From NCBI GenBank assembly GCA_951799405.1, contig OX637345.1, positions 13,516,001 through 13,580,000 of the forward strand: a stretch of 64,000 nt of DNA, read 5' to 3'. Source of the stretch: Agapetus fuscipes (lineage: Eukaryota > Arthropoda > Insecta > Trichoptera > Glossosomatidae). This document shows, in pieces, positions 25,600-36,300 of the stretch; the stretch's first letter is position 1, and each line of letters starts with the position of its first letter. The position numbers and the translations under genes are program-made. The notes beneath the pieces are model-generated. The model saw nothing but the letters and a program-made list of their open reading frames with translations. It made no database searches and was not told where the DNA came from.

Positions 25600-25805
25600 A
25601 ATCTATAATCTAAGTTGCAGAGATATATTAACATTTAAGTTTCTTAAATGCATGCCCACACACAAACACGTGTAGTTTGCGCTTACAAATACTGAATGTG
25701 TACTTACAAATAAATCCAAACCGCAAATGAACATAAGCCCTTCAACTTTTGCCGACGTTCCCTGACACAGTGGTGACATTGGCAAAGTGAACCATTTTTT
25801 ACACC
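25600..25805 (-). repeat. R1 tail repeat, 5' end missing
   Basis: Minus strand begins at GTAAAAAATGGTTCACTTTG and ends CTCTGCAACTTAGATTATAG. The usual TTCCTTGACTTATAGG start is absent. Confidence 0.8.
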
Positions 25806-25809
25806 TCTA

Positions 25810-26390
25810 AATTGGATGAATCTGCAAAATAATTCAAAGAGTAAAACAATTTTTTCTTCATCACTGCTCTATTGGACAATAGAAAGTGGTAGTAATTTTG
25901 AAGAGCAAGTTAAATTAGAGTCAATATTTGATATAGAGGATTTAAAAATGCAGTGTGAATAAATAATTCTTTTTGAACTTACAACCAGCTTTAAAATATG
26001 TGATTTTATTTATTTATTTATAATATTAATTAATTGAATCTTTGTATAAAGAAAATTAAGATTTTTTTGTGATAACAGTACTGCATTAAAAATGCCAAAT
26101 TTTTCATTTATGCCAAAAAAATATACATACACGCTTCCATGAGTTTGGATTTTTTTTTAATTCAATTAAAATCTTTAAGTCAAATAGCTTTAATTTATTT
26201 CTAAATACCTTTGTGGAGATATACGGGTATGTATTTAGATGTACCATATTGAATGGTTGCTTTTTAAGAAGGCACTAAGTACCAAAACATTAAATTTGAA
26301 CTAAAGTACGCAGTTAGGTTCTGTACGCCAAGAAAAATAACTTTATTCCAGCCCACAGGAGTCTGTAAAAAATCTATTTATATGTTAAAA
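25810..26390. other. AT-rich stretch, nothing recognised
   Basis: No frame or repeat I can place. Confidence 0.4.
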
Positions 26391-26395
26391 CACTA

Positions 26396-26628
26396 ACGGG
26401 GCTATTCTTAGACATTTTAGTCGTCGGTTGAGCCCACGCTTTGACAAACAAATGGTGCCCGGTCTGAAAGTTTCATCACCACGGTCATTCTTACCTACCG
26501 AATTTTGTAATATTTGTTTGAAGACAAATCAGCTGTTCACTTGCGACCATCTTGGATTGACAGATCTTCATACAAATGCATCATTAGTTTGTCAAAGTGT
26601 GGACTAAAATGTCTAAGAATAGCCCCGT
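26396..26628. mobile_element. foldback MITE, TIR GGGGCTATTCTTAGAC family
   Basis: Ends AACGGGGCTATTCTTAGACA and its reverse complement. Internal GGTGATGAAACTTTCAG (inverted) and TTCATACAAATGCATCATTA match the copy at 17878, in the opposite orientation. Confidence 0.78.
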
Positions 26629-26959
26629 TTGAGTTAAATTTTGAAATAAAGGGCACTAAATATCACGCACGGTAATCTACGGTGTGTTTTAAATTGTAAG
26701 TAGAGGTGAGGGTTTCGCTCAAGCTGCATACAAAAATTACGGTGTTAAATTTTGTTCAAAAATCTGATTAATATTAGTAATCGTCTTATTTTCTGTTTCC
26801 CTCTTGTCCTAATTTTTACTTCTTTGGTACAGCTGTCCTTCGATAATCCAACGGTATGGGACCAAGGTGGTGTCAGACTATCAAAAATGGATTTTCTGTG
26901 TAATGCATTGGATCAAGATAAGCTATAAACATAATTTTTATACAACACTGTCATTATAA

Positions 26960-27175
26960 TAATAATAAAGACAATATTTATGGTGCCGTTTAGTGATGAA
27001 TCACTGCAAGAGCACTATTCAACTGTAACATCTCCGAAAGTCGAAACAAACATGTCTTCAATCCCAACCTAAACGTACTTGCACTCTCCACGGCTCTAAG
27101 CTCATGGGTTATGGCATTCCACAGCACAGGGCCGACCATGAAAAAGGCACGCACTGAATTAATCATCATCAAGTA
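26960..27175 (-). pseudogene. LINE-B reverse transcriptase C-terminal fragment
   Basis: Minus strand reads SVRAFFMVGPVLWNAITHEL, RAVESASTFRLGLKTCLFRL: the RAF..AGP..WN.LP..LR......F...LKT.LF motif. No stop for 60 codons but 5'-truncated. Confidence 0.7.
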
Positions 27176-27443
27176 CTTGGGACAATGTAAAAACTCGAAA
27201 TGAAGTTAACAATTTTAATTTATATATACAGCAGTACAGATACAATATATTAGGGCCTATACAATGTTGGCCTAAGATTTAAAAAAAATCCCAACAGACT
27301 ATCGAGTATGTTAAATTTCATGTGACGGATTATCGAGGTACAGCTGTACTTAGTGCCTTTTTAAAAGCAACCATTAAATTATCTTCAATCTTTTGAAATG
27401 GCAATATCTCTGTCAGATCTTATTGTTTGTGGGGAAGACTCCC

Positions 27444-27601
27444 CCCACTTGTCGGGTGTCGGATCCATATATTAATCGGAGGTTCCAGTTGCAGAACCTT
27501 TCGGACAAAATCGGTTTCCGACAAGTGTGAATAGCTCCATACATAATGTTCTGCCACTGGAACCTCCGATTAATATACGGATCCGACACCCGACAAGTGG
27601 G
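27444..27601. repeat. foldback with 54-bp arms
   Basis: Left arm 27444-27497 and right arm 27548-27601 pair at 52 of 54 positions, around a 50-bp spacer. It starts CCCACTTGTCGGGTGTCGGA. No coding. Confidence 0.85.
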
Positions 27602-27658
27602 AACGGGCTCTTACTGTACATAACTCTACGATTAGCTGGTGGCAGACGTTTACTCTCA

Positions 27659-27843
27659 TGGGGTGGAAGTCTCGACTGCCATCGGTAGATCTTACCGTAT
27701 CTATTTGAAGAACAGAATAAAACATGGCGGTGTGCGAACAGTTGATTACTGTTCAGCTGTTGATGGACCGCCATTTTTTATTCCGTTCTATCTTCAAATA
27801 GATACTATAAGATCAGACTATGGCCGTCGAGACTTCCGCCCCA
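27659..27843. repeat. foldback MITE, about 75-bp arms
   Basis: Ends TGGGGTGGAAGTCTCGAC and TGGGGCGGAAGTCTCGAC (inverted). Arms continue through TATCTATTTGAAGA and AATAAAA-ATGGCGGT with some mismatches. It lies 57 bp from the previous foldback. Confidence 0.8.
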
Positions 27844-27849
27844 GGACAA

Positions 27850-28745
27850 AATTTTAGAGTTATTTTTTTTATTTGATTTTGAAAATATTGTCAATTTTTG
27901 TTTTTGTGAAAATTAACATTTTCTTTACTTGAGAAAAATACAATTTTTCATAAATATATGAAATAAAGGGAATGTGTGTCCTTTATAAATAAATAATAAT
28001 TAAAAAAAAATTACATAATGTACCATGTAGATTTTTTTAATAATGCATTGATTAGATTTTTTAAAAATTATGCCTTTTAAAATTATTAAAAAAAAAGAGA
28101 TCATTTGAAATTTTTAATTATTATCATTTCTTAGTATTTGTAAATAAATTAGATTTATTAAGAACAAATGAGATATTTTCCTTGAAAATTATCATGCATT
28201 TTAATTTTCTGATATTTTAATTAATTAATTCACGAAAAATAAATTTTCTCTACTTATTGCTAACATAATCGCTATGTAGAAGAAATCTTTCTAAGTAGTA
28301 TTTTAAAAATACTTCCATTTTTGTTTAAAGGGAGTCATTCGTTGCTGCAATTTTGCATTTTCATATATCTTTTATTTATTTTGATCCAAAATTGACATTG
28401 TTATGACTTTTTATAAATTGCAAACCCATCAGTGGCGGATTTCAAAAACATATTATCAATATTATCAAACAAATTTACTAATTACTTTGAATTGTAACCA
28501 GCAGATGTCATTTTCCAAATCATTCTTATTCTTTTTTATTTTTATACTTCAATTATTTGGACATATTTTTCTGATCAGTGTTGGAATAATGGTCTTCATT
28601 TCAAATTCTTCTTTGTAGACAGACGTCACAGTTTTCTGCAGGAGAAAGTTTTAAGGGGCGGGGCTATGACAGGGTGAGGAAAGGGGTAATTAGTAGGGGT
28701 GAAGCTGCAGGGATTTGTACATTAATAATATGGCCATTATGCTCA
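27850..28745. other. very AT-rich stretch
   Basis: A/T runs and no placed repeat. A 71-codon frame at 28403-28618 is F/I/L-rich and could look membrane-like, but this is expected from T-rich DNA. Confidence 0.4.
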
Positions 28746-28749
28746 TTAT

Positions 28750-29255
28750 GACCGGTCTGTAGTTCAGTGGTAACACTTTGGACTCTGAATGGGAAGGTTG
28801 TGGGTTTGATTCCCGGCGCAGCACAAAAAATATACCATTTATATTTTCAAATTTGCTCTTCGCTGGGTTAAAAAATTCATAAAACCTTTACCAATGACTG
28901 GTCATCAAAGGTCCATCCAGCCTTACAGCAACTGGGTCTTCCTCGAGAATTGGCGCTTTGTAGCGACGACGATCAAGCTCGTAAAAAGGTTGATAGCTTA
29001 ATTGGTAGAATGCTTGCATTCCATGCCGAGAGCAAGGGTTCGATCTCAAAGGTTTACTCAGCTTTCACAAGAAATGAGAACCAGCCCCTCCCGGGAGCTG
29101 GGAATCCCCCACTTCAACTGAAAGTGGTTGGTGTGAGGCCGGCCCCCTTACCTGTTAAAATAAATAGGTCCCGAAGCGCCACATGCGACTCCTTCGGGGA
29201 TAACACAGGCAAGAAGTTACACTACATGTGTAGCTTAGTTGCGTTATGCCCTAGA
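28750..29255 (+). repeat. composite SINE: S2 joined to S1
   Basis: 28750-28985 is S2 (GACCGGTCTGTAGTTCAGTG, GGTTTGATTCCCGG, GCTCTTCGCTGGGTTAAAAA, GCTTTGTAGCGACGACGATC). At CAAGCTCGTAAAAA it runs straight into the S1 head GTTGATAGCTTAATTGGTAG. The S1 part lacks the TGTTTCGGTGTTTATTTC segment. The same join and the same deletion are found inverted at 51545-52042. Confidence 0.88.
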
Positions 29256-29474
29256 AATATTTTTTTTTAAACGTAAACAGTCACATGTCTCTGTTACTAT
29301 TGTCTTTAGCAATCAATAACAAAATATTAATTGGCCTTTTCCTTGACAACCCTGCCATGTGACGTTGTATCTTTTTTTTGTCGATGATGGTATTCTGAAG
29401 CTTGTTAGGACCAAAGATCTTAATCAAAATATTTGTATGAAAATGCTGTTGTGGTAACATCTGACTCTACGTAA

Positions 29475-29602
29475 GGCCCGGTAGTTTCATCGTTAGCATA
29501 TGTGACTTTAAACTGATAAAAAAAACTACCCACTCGATTGACATAAGTGCGTCCTTTTCATGCTGTATAAAGTCGCTATGCTAACGATGAAACTACTGGG
29601 CC
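29475..29602. mobile_element. 128-bp MITE with TAA target duplication
   Basis: Ends GGCCCGGTAGTTTCATCGTT and, inverted, GGCCCAGTAGTTTCATCGTT; the pairing continues to about 38 bp. TAA lies at 29472-29474 and 29603-29605. A 3-bp TWA duplication fits PIF/Harbinger-type elements. Confidence 0.8.
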
Positions 29603-29807
29603 TAAGTCTTGTAAATATTCTAAAGAAAGGAATACCACGAAATTATTGTACTGAATTTATTCTTAGTTATTTGAATCTATAATCTAAGTTGCATTTATGT
29701 ATCGGATACCAAAGAATCTCACAAAATAGTACTTAACTAATTTATTTATTTTACCTGCCTTTTATTTATGAAAAATAATTTTTTAAAGTAATTTTTACAT
29801 GGAAGTT

Positions 29808-30312
29808 GACCGATTGTCATCTCATAAGCTACGGTGTGAGTGAGTCTATCATGGCTCTTTCTGGAGACAGGGTCTCTCATCTTACTATGCCCTCTATTTC
29901 ACAGACTTTTATGTGGTCTTCCAGCTGGACATTGACCAATTGTCATCTCATAAGCTACGGTGTGAGTGAGTCTATCATGGCTCTTTCTGGAGACAGGGTC
30001 TCTCATCTTACTATGCCCTCTATTTCACAGACTTTTATGTGGCCTTCCAGCTGGATGTTGACCAATTGTCATCTCAAAAGCTACGGTGTGAGTGAGTCTA
30101 TCATGGCTCATTCTGGAGACATGGTCTCTCATCTTACTATGCCCTCTAATTCACAGACTTTTATGTGGTCTTCCAGCTGGACGTAGACCAATTGTCATCT
30201 CATAAGCTACGGTGTGAGTGAGTCTATCATGGCTCATTCTGGAGACATGGTCTCTCATCTTACTATGTCCTCTATTTCACAGACTTTTGTGATGTCTTCA
30301 AGCTATGGTCTG
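29808..30312 (+). repeat. 126-bp tandem repeat, four copies
   Basis: Copies start at 29808, 29934, 30060 and 30186 (GACCAATTGTCATCTCATAA). As 126 is 3x42, one frame stays open across three copies (29806-30186, 42-residue repeat), and the minus strand also shows repeated PAGRPHKS words. Substitutions between copies are few. More copies are at 50685-50850. Confidence 0.92.
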
Positions 30313-30587
30313 ATTTTAATGATTTCTCTTTCTGTGTCAACTGGATCTACAATTTAATTTTTAATCTAAGTACCTAATTTAGGAACCTCATAGTGCTACA
30401 CTCGAACGTTGTGTTATACATTTTTTTATGTTTTGTTTTCACAAATGCTGTAGCGTCTGTCGCAATTTTATATATTTGATTTTTGGCTCTTCTTATAGGA
30501 AGGAAATTTCTAGAGATAAATATTTTTTTCAATAAAAATCGTATTCTAAGTAAATGCGTTTTATTTTGTACTTCTCAATGGAATGTA

Positions 30588-30823
30588 CCCTTTGTACGAG
30601 TTGCAAAACTTGAGTAAAGTAAAGTTTACGGAAAGTATTTAAGAGTGATTTTCCCCAAAATCTGCAGTTTTTGTTTCTTACACTTTATGGTCTTAGCAAA
30701 AGAGTTACAGTGATGAAGAAAATCATGTTCAAACAAACAAAAACGGCAGATTTTGGGGAAAACCACTCTTTAATACTTTCCGTAAACTTTACTTTACTCA
30801 AGTTTTGCAACTCGTACTCAGGG
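30588..30823. mobile_element. M1 MITE, intact 236 bp
   Basis: TA flanks at 30586-30587 and 30824-30825. Ends CCCTTTGTACGAGTTGCAAA and CCCTGAGTACGAGTTGCAAA (inverted). Confidence 0.87.
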
Positions 30824-31009
30824 TACTGGGCACAAAATGTTAACTCATGATTTTTGTTAGGCTTAAGTTGGATTCAGAGCTCAGAGTCATCCTCAGTCAT
30901 CGTGCAGAGAGGGTGTCTCCTGAAGACGTTGGCCATGCCGCCAACGAAACATTGAGAATTTTTTTGGGAAATAACTAGGCAATTCACAGTCTTACCGAGT
31001 CAGGTCTAT

Positions 31010-31250
31010 AATCTATAATCTAAGTTGCAAGGATATATTCATGTGAAGCTCTCAAATGTATGCCCAAAAACAAACACTTGTAGTTCTCGCTTACAAATGC
31101 TGAATGGGTACTTACAAATAAAATCCAAACCTCAAATGAACATAAGCCCTACAACTTTTGCCGACCTTCCCTGACACAGGGGTGACATGTGCAAAGTGAA
31201 CCATTTTTTACAGTATGGGTGGTCAGCCTCATACCAACCCATAAGTCAAG
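31010..31250 (-). repeat. R1 tail repeat, full
   Basis: Minus strand starts TTCCTTGACTTATGGGTTGG and ends TCCTTGCAACTTAGATTATA. Same subtype as 16137. Confidence 0.88.
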
Positions 31251-31664
31251 GAATTTACTTTACAAGGTCATTACTTTTGAAACATTCAAGACCCAAACTC
31301 AGGCCCGCCGCACAGAGTCAGGATGAGATGGGAGTCACAGGACTTACGACCTGTCTCTGGTTGGTTGAGGATCCTTTCATCATGACAAGGTTCACAATTC
31401 CTCCCAACTCATCCTTCCTCCCAATATGTAAAGTCCTACTCAATAGATTGCATGCCTAGAGGTGTCCTGGCTCTCGGATCTTCACAACCAAATGTGGTAT
31501 AATTCCGAGATGGCCGCCATTGTCAGTCTTTCCAAAAAGCCATTTATTTGGGATCTATTGAGTCCCAAATCCAAGTTCGTCTAATATCCAAATATATATT
31601 TTTAAATGTAGTTATAATAATTGTAAACCCACACAAATGTGGCTAGGATCCATAGCAACCAATA

Positions 31665-31975
31665 AAAAAGTATTAGTTTGCTTTTTCTTTAGTAACCCGT
31701 CATGGCGCTTTGGGCGAGTGATCAAGTCGCTAATCTTGACTATCGTATTTGTAACATAATATCTCTGTTGATTCCTGCCTGGCTCCTGGACCATAATTTT
31801 GACCGTGGTTCAACAGATGTCATTGGGTAATATGTTAATTAATAATTCATTTAAGTAATGTTTGATAATGTAAATACCTGTTTCTGGCCAGACAAAATAG
31901 GTTGGTGTATTTCATTCCTCTTCACAAATCTATTTTATTGTAAAAAACCCGGCCGTGTGACATCATAAGCTTGTT
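31665..31975 (+). repeat. SINE S3
   Basis: Head GCGCTTTGGGCGAGTGATCA, GTCGCTAATCTTGACTATC, then TTTTGACCGTGGTTCAACAG, GTCATTGGGTAATA and CCTGTTTCTGGCCAGACAAA. S3 is a third tRNA-like SINE family; a better head is in the copy at 36040-36300. The tail runs into CCCGGCCGTGTGACATCA. Confidence 0.65.
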
Positions 31976-32124
31976 ATCTATTGAATTTGTGCTAATGAAA
32001 TAATGAAAATAGTAATACACAAGTCAATTTGCAGTCTAGTGGTTAACGCTATGAACTTTCAATCAGATGGTGATGGATTTGATTTCCAGTTTCCAGTAGA
32101 GCAATAAAAAATCTTTTTCCTTTT

Positions 32125-32300
32125 TACTCTTTCTCAGTCTACTCCTAGACGTAGGCCTCCTCCAATCTTCTCCATGTTTCTCTATCAGCTGTTGTGTTCA
32201 GCCATCCTCTGCCTGCACTTCCCTTGATGTCGTCCAGCCACCTCAGTTGGGGTCTCCCCACTCCCCGCTTGGACATCCTGGGCCTCTGCTGACCGATCCT
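32125..32300 (-). pseudogene. LINE-D ORF2 C-terminal fragment
   Basis: Minus strand reads RPQLRWLDDIKGSAGRGWLN then TTADRETWRRLEEAYV. This is the GRP..RW.DD....G..W...A.DR..WR...E.YV end of insect non-LTR elements. Confidence 0.75.
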
Positions 32301-32394
32301 TTTAAAAATAGAATTTATTTTTCAAAATTCTCAAACTGGATTTTTAGTTTTGTGCACAACAGGTTACCCTGATTACAGTGCACCCTCACAGCTA

Positions 32395-32604
32395 TCAACA
32401 TGCTGGGAGGAACTCTGTTGATAGATTTTTAAATCTTACTAAATTACACTCAAAAATGTCTATATTAGACTTATTTAAGAGCTCTATGCTCCGAGTCACA
32501 GGGTGTTGCGCCACGACCACAGAACGGCTTTTTGATACATGAAATAGATCATGTCCTCGCCCTCGGCTGAAGTCGTTAGGCACATACAACCTGTAGCCCT
32601 CCAA
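32395..32604 (-). pseudogene. LINE fragment with HDLFHVSKSRS
   Basis: 69 open codons: LYVPNDFSRGRGHDLFHVSK then RSVVVAQHPVTRSIELLNKS, NIDIFECNLVRFKN. RDIF-V followed by PV-R and a final NxxDIF resembles the end of an insect endonuclease-reverse-transcriptase element. I am not sure of the clade. Confidence 0.5.
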
Positions 32605-32639
32605 CAGGGTGGGACTGTCAATTAAGCTGTTGATGATTA

Positions 32640-33093
32640 AGAGCTTGTGTGAAAAAGGTTATGACTCTGGATGAAATGAAAGAAGTATGCAAGGACAGGA
32701 AGAAGTGGCGGCTAATCTGCAATGCTGATTTGTAATGTTGGTTTATTAGTTTGCTACATTTTTTGCATAAGAAATTTTTGACTTTTTTTGTATGGATTTA
32801 TTTTTAAGGTTTTGTTGTTTGTTTGTCCTTAAATGTTATTTATTACTCGTATTCCTTGACTTATAGGTTGGTATGAGGCTGACCACCCATACTGTAAAAA
32901 ATGGTTCACTTTGCCAATGTCACTCCTGTTTCAGGGAATGTCGGCAAGAGTTGCAGGGCTTATGTTCATTTGAGGTTTGGATTTTATTTGTAAGTACACA
33001 ATCAGCATTTGTAAGCGCGAACTACACGTGTTTGTTTGTGCCCACATCTGAGAGCTTTAAATGAATATATCCTTGCAACTTAGATTACAGATT
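32640..33093 (+). repeat. LINE-A 3' end: ORF remnant plus full R1
   Basis: GTTATGACTCTGGATGAAAT then GAAAGAAGTATGCAAGGACA codes VMTLDEMKEVCKDRKKWRLI. About 130 bp of UTR follows, then R1 from 32851 (TTCCTTGACTTATAGGTTGG) to the TTAGATTACAGATTATAGAT end. It confirms that R1 is the LINE-A tail. Confidence 0.82.
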
Positions 33094-33285
33094 ATAGATG
33101 ACCTTATGAGAGAGCACCATAAGGGGCCTGTTGCGCCTCATTTCCAGGCTTCTGAATCCAGTCTCCCGAAGTAGCTCCTCATGATGCATGAATTGAGGAT
33201 AATTTTCGCACACAGCCTCATGAGGAGATACCTGAGATTTTTTTTTTGATTGACAAGTTTATCAACCCGTATCATAGAACAGTTG

Positions 33286-33690
33286 ATGATGATGATGAGT
33301 TGATGATTTCTTTATAGCGCCGTTTCGTGATGTATTCACTCCAAGGGCGCTGGTGCAAACGATGCCAGAAATTTGCTTGTCTTCAGTGCATTCCGGAACT
33401 TTCCATGGTCCTCTAGCTCTCTCACATGATGTGGCAGGTGGTTCCAGGCCAGAGGGCCAGCAACTGCAAATGCACGCTCTCCAAACACTGTGTTAACTCT
33501 TCTTATAGGTTCTTCAATCCTTGATTTGGCTCCAGTCTCAGCCGAGCGCAGTGTTAGGCTTTTTTTGTCGAGGGTGACTGGTTTGATTAAATCAGCGAGA
33601 TATTTGGGTGTTTTTCCAAATAAAGCTTTGTGGACCATCGTGCACACTTTGAACTCAAAGTTGCAAGGTTCATCCAGTCTTACAGTGAAT
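33286..33690 (-). pseudogene. LINE-B reverse transcriptase C terminus, best copy
   Basis: Minus frame 33647-33336 (103 codons) reads MVHKALFGKTPKYLADLIKP, then SAETGAKSRIEEPIRRVNTV, FGERAFAVAGPLAWNHLPHH and FRNALKTSKFLASF. This is the canonical C-terminal region of CR1/L2-like LINEs (V.KAL.G..P.YL..L..P...FGERAF.VA.P..WN.LP). 5'-truncated, 3' UTR ends in GATGATGATGATGA. Confidence 0.82.
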
Positions 33691-33890
33691 GGTTTTGCTT
33701 GCGAAATTTGTGCTGACTAGCGACGACCGGGCATGCAGAGGGCTGTTGATGTGTGATTCACAAAAAATAACTCGCAGCAAATAAATTATGATAAAAGTAT
33801 ATTTATTTTGGTGTCAGTGGACAATGGATTGATGCTGCACAGGACAGAGAGTCCTGGAGGATGGTGGTGAAACTACACGGTGATCTATAA
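33655..33890 (+). repeat. S2 tail plus LINE-D-like fragment
   Basis: 33665-33790 has GGTTCATCCAGTCTTACAG, GCGACGACCGGGCATGCAGA and the S2 end. 33832-33885 codes DAAQDRESWRMVVKLHGD, the end of a LINE ORF2 found also at 35454 and 49660. Confidence 0.6.
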
Positions 33891-33894
33891 TCTA

Positions 33895-34135
33895 AGTTAC
33901 AAAGATTTAATACATTTAAGATTCACATTAAAAGTGCATTCTCATAAGCTGACACGTATAAGTTTTCGCTTACATATGCCGTAAGTGGATTTACAACATA
34001 AAAACCCAATCTCAAATGAACATAAGCCCTGCAACTCTTACCGACCTTCCCTGAAGCAGGGGTGATATGGGCACAGTGAACCACTTGTTAACAGTATGGG
34101 TAGTCAGCCTCATACCAACCTATAAGTCAAGTAAT
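33895..34135 (-). repeat. R1 tail repeat, full
   Basis: Minus strand has TGACTTATAGGTTGGTATGA at its start, GGTTCACTGTGCCCATATCA, and ends TTTGTAACTTAGATTATAGA. Confidence 0.85.
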
Positions 34136-34205
34136 TACTCCTTACCTGTAAACAAATGGTTCCACTCGCCGCATGTGATCCCTTAGGGGAAAACGCTGCA
34201 AGAAC
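34135..34205 (+). repeat. SINE S1, 3' fragment
   Basis: CTCCTTACCTGTAAACAAAT, CCACTCGCCGCATGTGATCC and GGGGAAAACGCTGCAAGAAC match the S1 3' third. Confidence 0.65.
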
Positions 34206-34512
34206 TATATAATAATATTAGAATGATTTATTTGGTGAGCGCTGTTGTTATGTATATCACACCTCAAGAGCCCTCTGCGAGCTTGGTCGTCGCTCTAGAA
34301 AGCGCCAATTCTCAAGCAAGACCCAGTTGCTGTAAGGCTGGATGGACCTTTAGTGACCGGTCTTTGGTAAAAGTACCTATGTGAATTTTTCACCCAGCGA
34401 AGAGCATTTTTGAAAATATTAATGGTATATTTTTTGTGCTTCACCGGGATTCGAACTCACAAACTTACATTTACGAGTCAGAAGTGTTACCCACTAGACT
34501 GTGGACCGGTCT
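34206..34512 (-). repeat. SINE S2, full
   Basis: Minus strand starts GACCGGTCCACAGTCTAGTG, has GGTTCGA/TTGTGAGTTCGAATCCCGG, and ends CACCAAATAAATCATTCTAA plus TATT repeats. Confidence 0.85.
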
Positions 34513-34830
34513 AATTGTGTGTATCATAGTAGCATTTATATTACTACTTTGTTACTGCACTGTATTACATTTTCACGAGTAAGCGCAGAAAGGGTCAGAG
34601 GCGTATCTCAGGGGGGGAGCTCGTTACCGTCCTCTCCTTCTTTCTCTTCTTCCCGAGCGCCCGGCCGGACTCAGCCTTTCTTGTTTATTTCTTTATTTCT
34701 TCTTTTTCAAGCGGCGGCAGCGGAGAAGGAATAAAATAAATGTGCGGTCCAGAAAAAAAATCTCCTTGAGCCATTTTAAATTGGCATAATAGTTAGTTTT
34801 TTTTAAAAATAGAAAATATATTCAATTTAA
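34513..34830. other. unassigned stretch with a GC-rich patch
   Basis: 34590-34720 is C/T-rich (CCCGAGCGCCCGGCCGGACT), unlike its surroundings. No motif recognised. Confidence 0.35.
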
Positions 34831-34839
34831 TGAGAGCTT

Positions 34840-34965
34840 TAGGCTTACACGGCTGGCTGATGATGCTGGATGGATGTTTTCCGGGATCTGTTGCCGTGGT
34901 CTGTGGGAGCTGGAGCTTCCGGACGTTTCGCCCATTTCGAACATGCGAGAATAGGCTTTAGTCAC
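34840..34965. repeat. partial copy of the 49116-49316 foldback
   Basis: AGGCTTACACGGCTGGCTGA, CCGGGATCTGTTGCCGTGGT and TTCCGGACGTTTCGCCCATT match one arm and the centre of that element. Only one arm is here. The hammerhead-like core is degraded (CTAAAG for CTGAAGA), although the GCC..AT/ATGGGC stem persists with a wobble pair. Confidence 0.75.
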
Positions 34966-35187
34966 ATATAAAAATAGATTACGGTTCTGTGGAGCTACAG
35001 TGATCCATTAACGCCCAAGCCGTGAAACCGACAAAACACAAGTGTGATGAGTGAACCATATTATGTAATCAACTTGTTAACAAAAAATACTGGGAAATAA
35101 ATTCAATAACCATTTTTTTAAAAGTGTACCATAACAATATTTTTATTGAAAAAAAAATCTGTATAAATAACTCGTATAATTAATATT

Positions 35188-35445
35188 GTATGGTCGACAG
35201 CTTCACAATTAGATAGACTGCTTAAAATGTATGAAGTGCTAGTTTGAGTCCGACAGAACTTGTTATTTCAATCAACTCTGGCGAGTAAAATCTATTTATT
35301 CCCACAAGTAAGGGGGAAGTCTTAAAGCATCAGATTAATCTGATGAAGGGGTTTCCCTGTTCCACAGGCAGCAGGTTCTCATTTCATGAGACAGTTGGGT
35401 AAACCTTGCCGGTACTATAGTTTGGGTTAACAGTAAACGGGCACT
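35188..35445. repeat. two diverged SINE S1 pieces, facing each other
   Basis: 35188-35270 (+) is a degenerate S1 head (GGTCGACAGCTTCACAATTA). 35275-35445 (-) has GCGAGTAAAATCTATTTATT, AGCATCAGATTAATCTGATG and CTTGCCGGTACTATAGTTTG-type words of the 3' part. Confidence 0.5.
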
Positions 35446-35453
35446 ACCTACTA

Positions 35454-35665
35454 CTTATTTACTTTCTTGGTGTCACTATCACCTTGTAGTCTCAACATCA
35501 TCCTCCAGGCCTCTCTGTCTTGTGCAGCCTCAGCCAATGGTCCACTGACACCTAGGACTTCAGCGTCATGTGTAGTGTTGTCACTTATTTACTTTCTTGG
35601 TGTCACTACCACCATCCTCCAGGACTTTCTATCTTGTGCAGCCTCAGTCCATGGTCCACATACAC
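35454..35665 (-). repeat. LINE ORF2 end, two tandem copies (130-bp period)
   Basis: CTTATTTACTTTCTTGGTGT starts at 35454 and 35584. Minus strand reads TEAAQDRKSWRMVVVTPRK, the end of a LINE-D-like ORF2. A pair of the same unit is at 49660-49830. Confidence 0.65.
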
Positions 35666-35669
35666 CATA

Positions 35670-36035
35670 ATGTGTCAGTAGAAATTGTAAGAGCTATCGA
35701 ATGGATTGTGAGAATTTGTTTCTACACCCCTAAAGGGGGCTTGTTTCTTTACAAGTGGATCTCGTCTTGGGGGGAGGGGAGTTAAAACAATGGAATGGGG
35801 GGGAGGAATATGAAAATCTTTCTTTGTGTTTGACAGCTGGAAGAAGGGAAAGAAATGTTCAGAGGAATAAAAAGAGATTCGCTGATTACAAACAGCCCTG
35901 CCTACCTATATCTATACCTACATATTAAGTATACCTATCTGGAAATATATTATATACAAACTGGAAGATTTTGTGAAGAGAACACATTTACAGAGTAAAA
36001 TATATATATTTAAAAAAAAAAAAAAATTAAAAAAA
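35670..36035. other. unassigned stretch
   Basis: Contains GGGGGGAGGGG at 35771, short A-runs and TATA-type words. No gene. Confidence 0.35.
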
Positions 36036-36039
36036 AAAA

Positions 36040-36300
36040 AAAGATTTGTGAAGAGGAATGCAATTCACCAACCTATTCTGCCTGGCCAGAAACAGGTATT
36101 AATATCATCATTTTATAATTCATTATTGTTTAATATTAATGAATTATTAAATAATAATTACCCAATAACATCTGTTGAACCAGGGTCAAAGTTAAAGTCA
36201 AGTGACCTAAGCGGGGATCGAACCAACGTTGCTCCATTCGAAACACGCTAGAAAGATCAGCCCTCTTGGCCCCCGCGGCTATAACCCGGACAAAATATAT
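36040..36300 (-). repeat. SINE S3, clear tRNA-like head
   Basis: Minus strand: GTCCGGGTTATAGCCGCGGG, GGCCAAGAGGGCTGATCTTT, CTAGCGTGTTTCGAATGGAG, then the B-box GGTTCGATCCCCGCTTAGG, AGGTCACTTGACTTTAAC, CCCTGGTTCAACAGATGTTA and CCTGTTTCTGGCCAGGCAGA. This copy defines the family. Confidence 0.8.

Noticed and set aside
28403..28618. Small membrane protein gene
   Set aside because: F/I/L richness is expected in T-rich DNA; no start context, partner exon or homology that I can see.
29808..30312. CRISPR array
   Set aside because: Units are tandem with no variable spacers, and the setting is eukaryotic. The same applies to 20438-20980 and 11017-11790.
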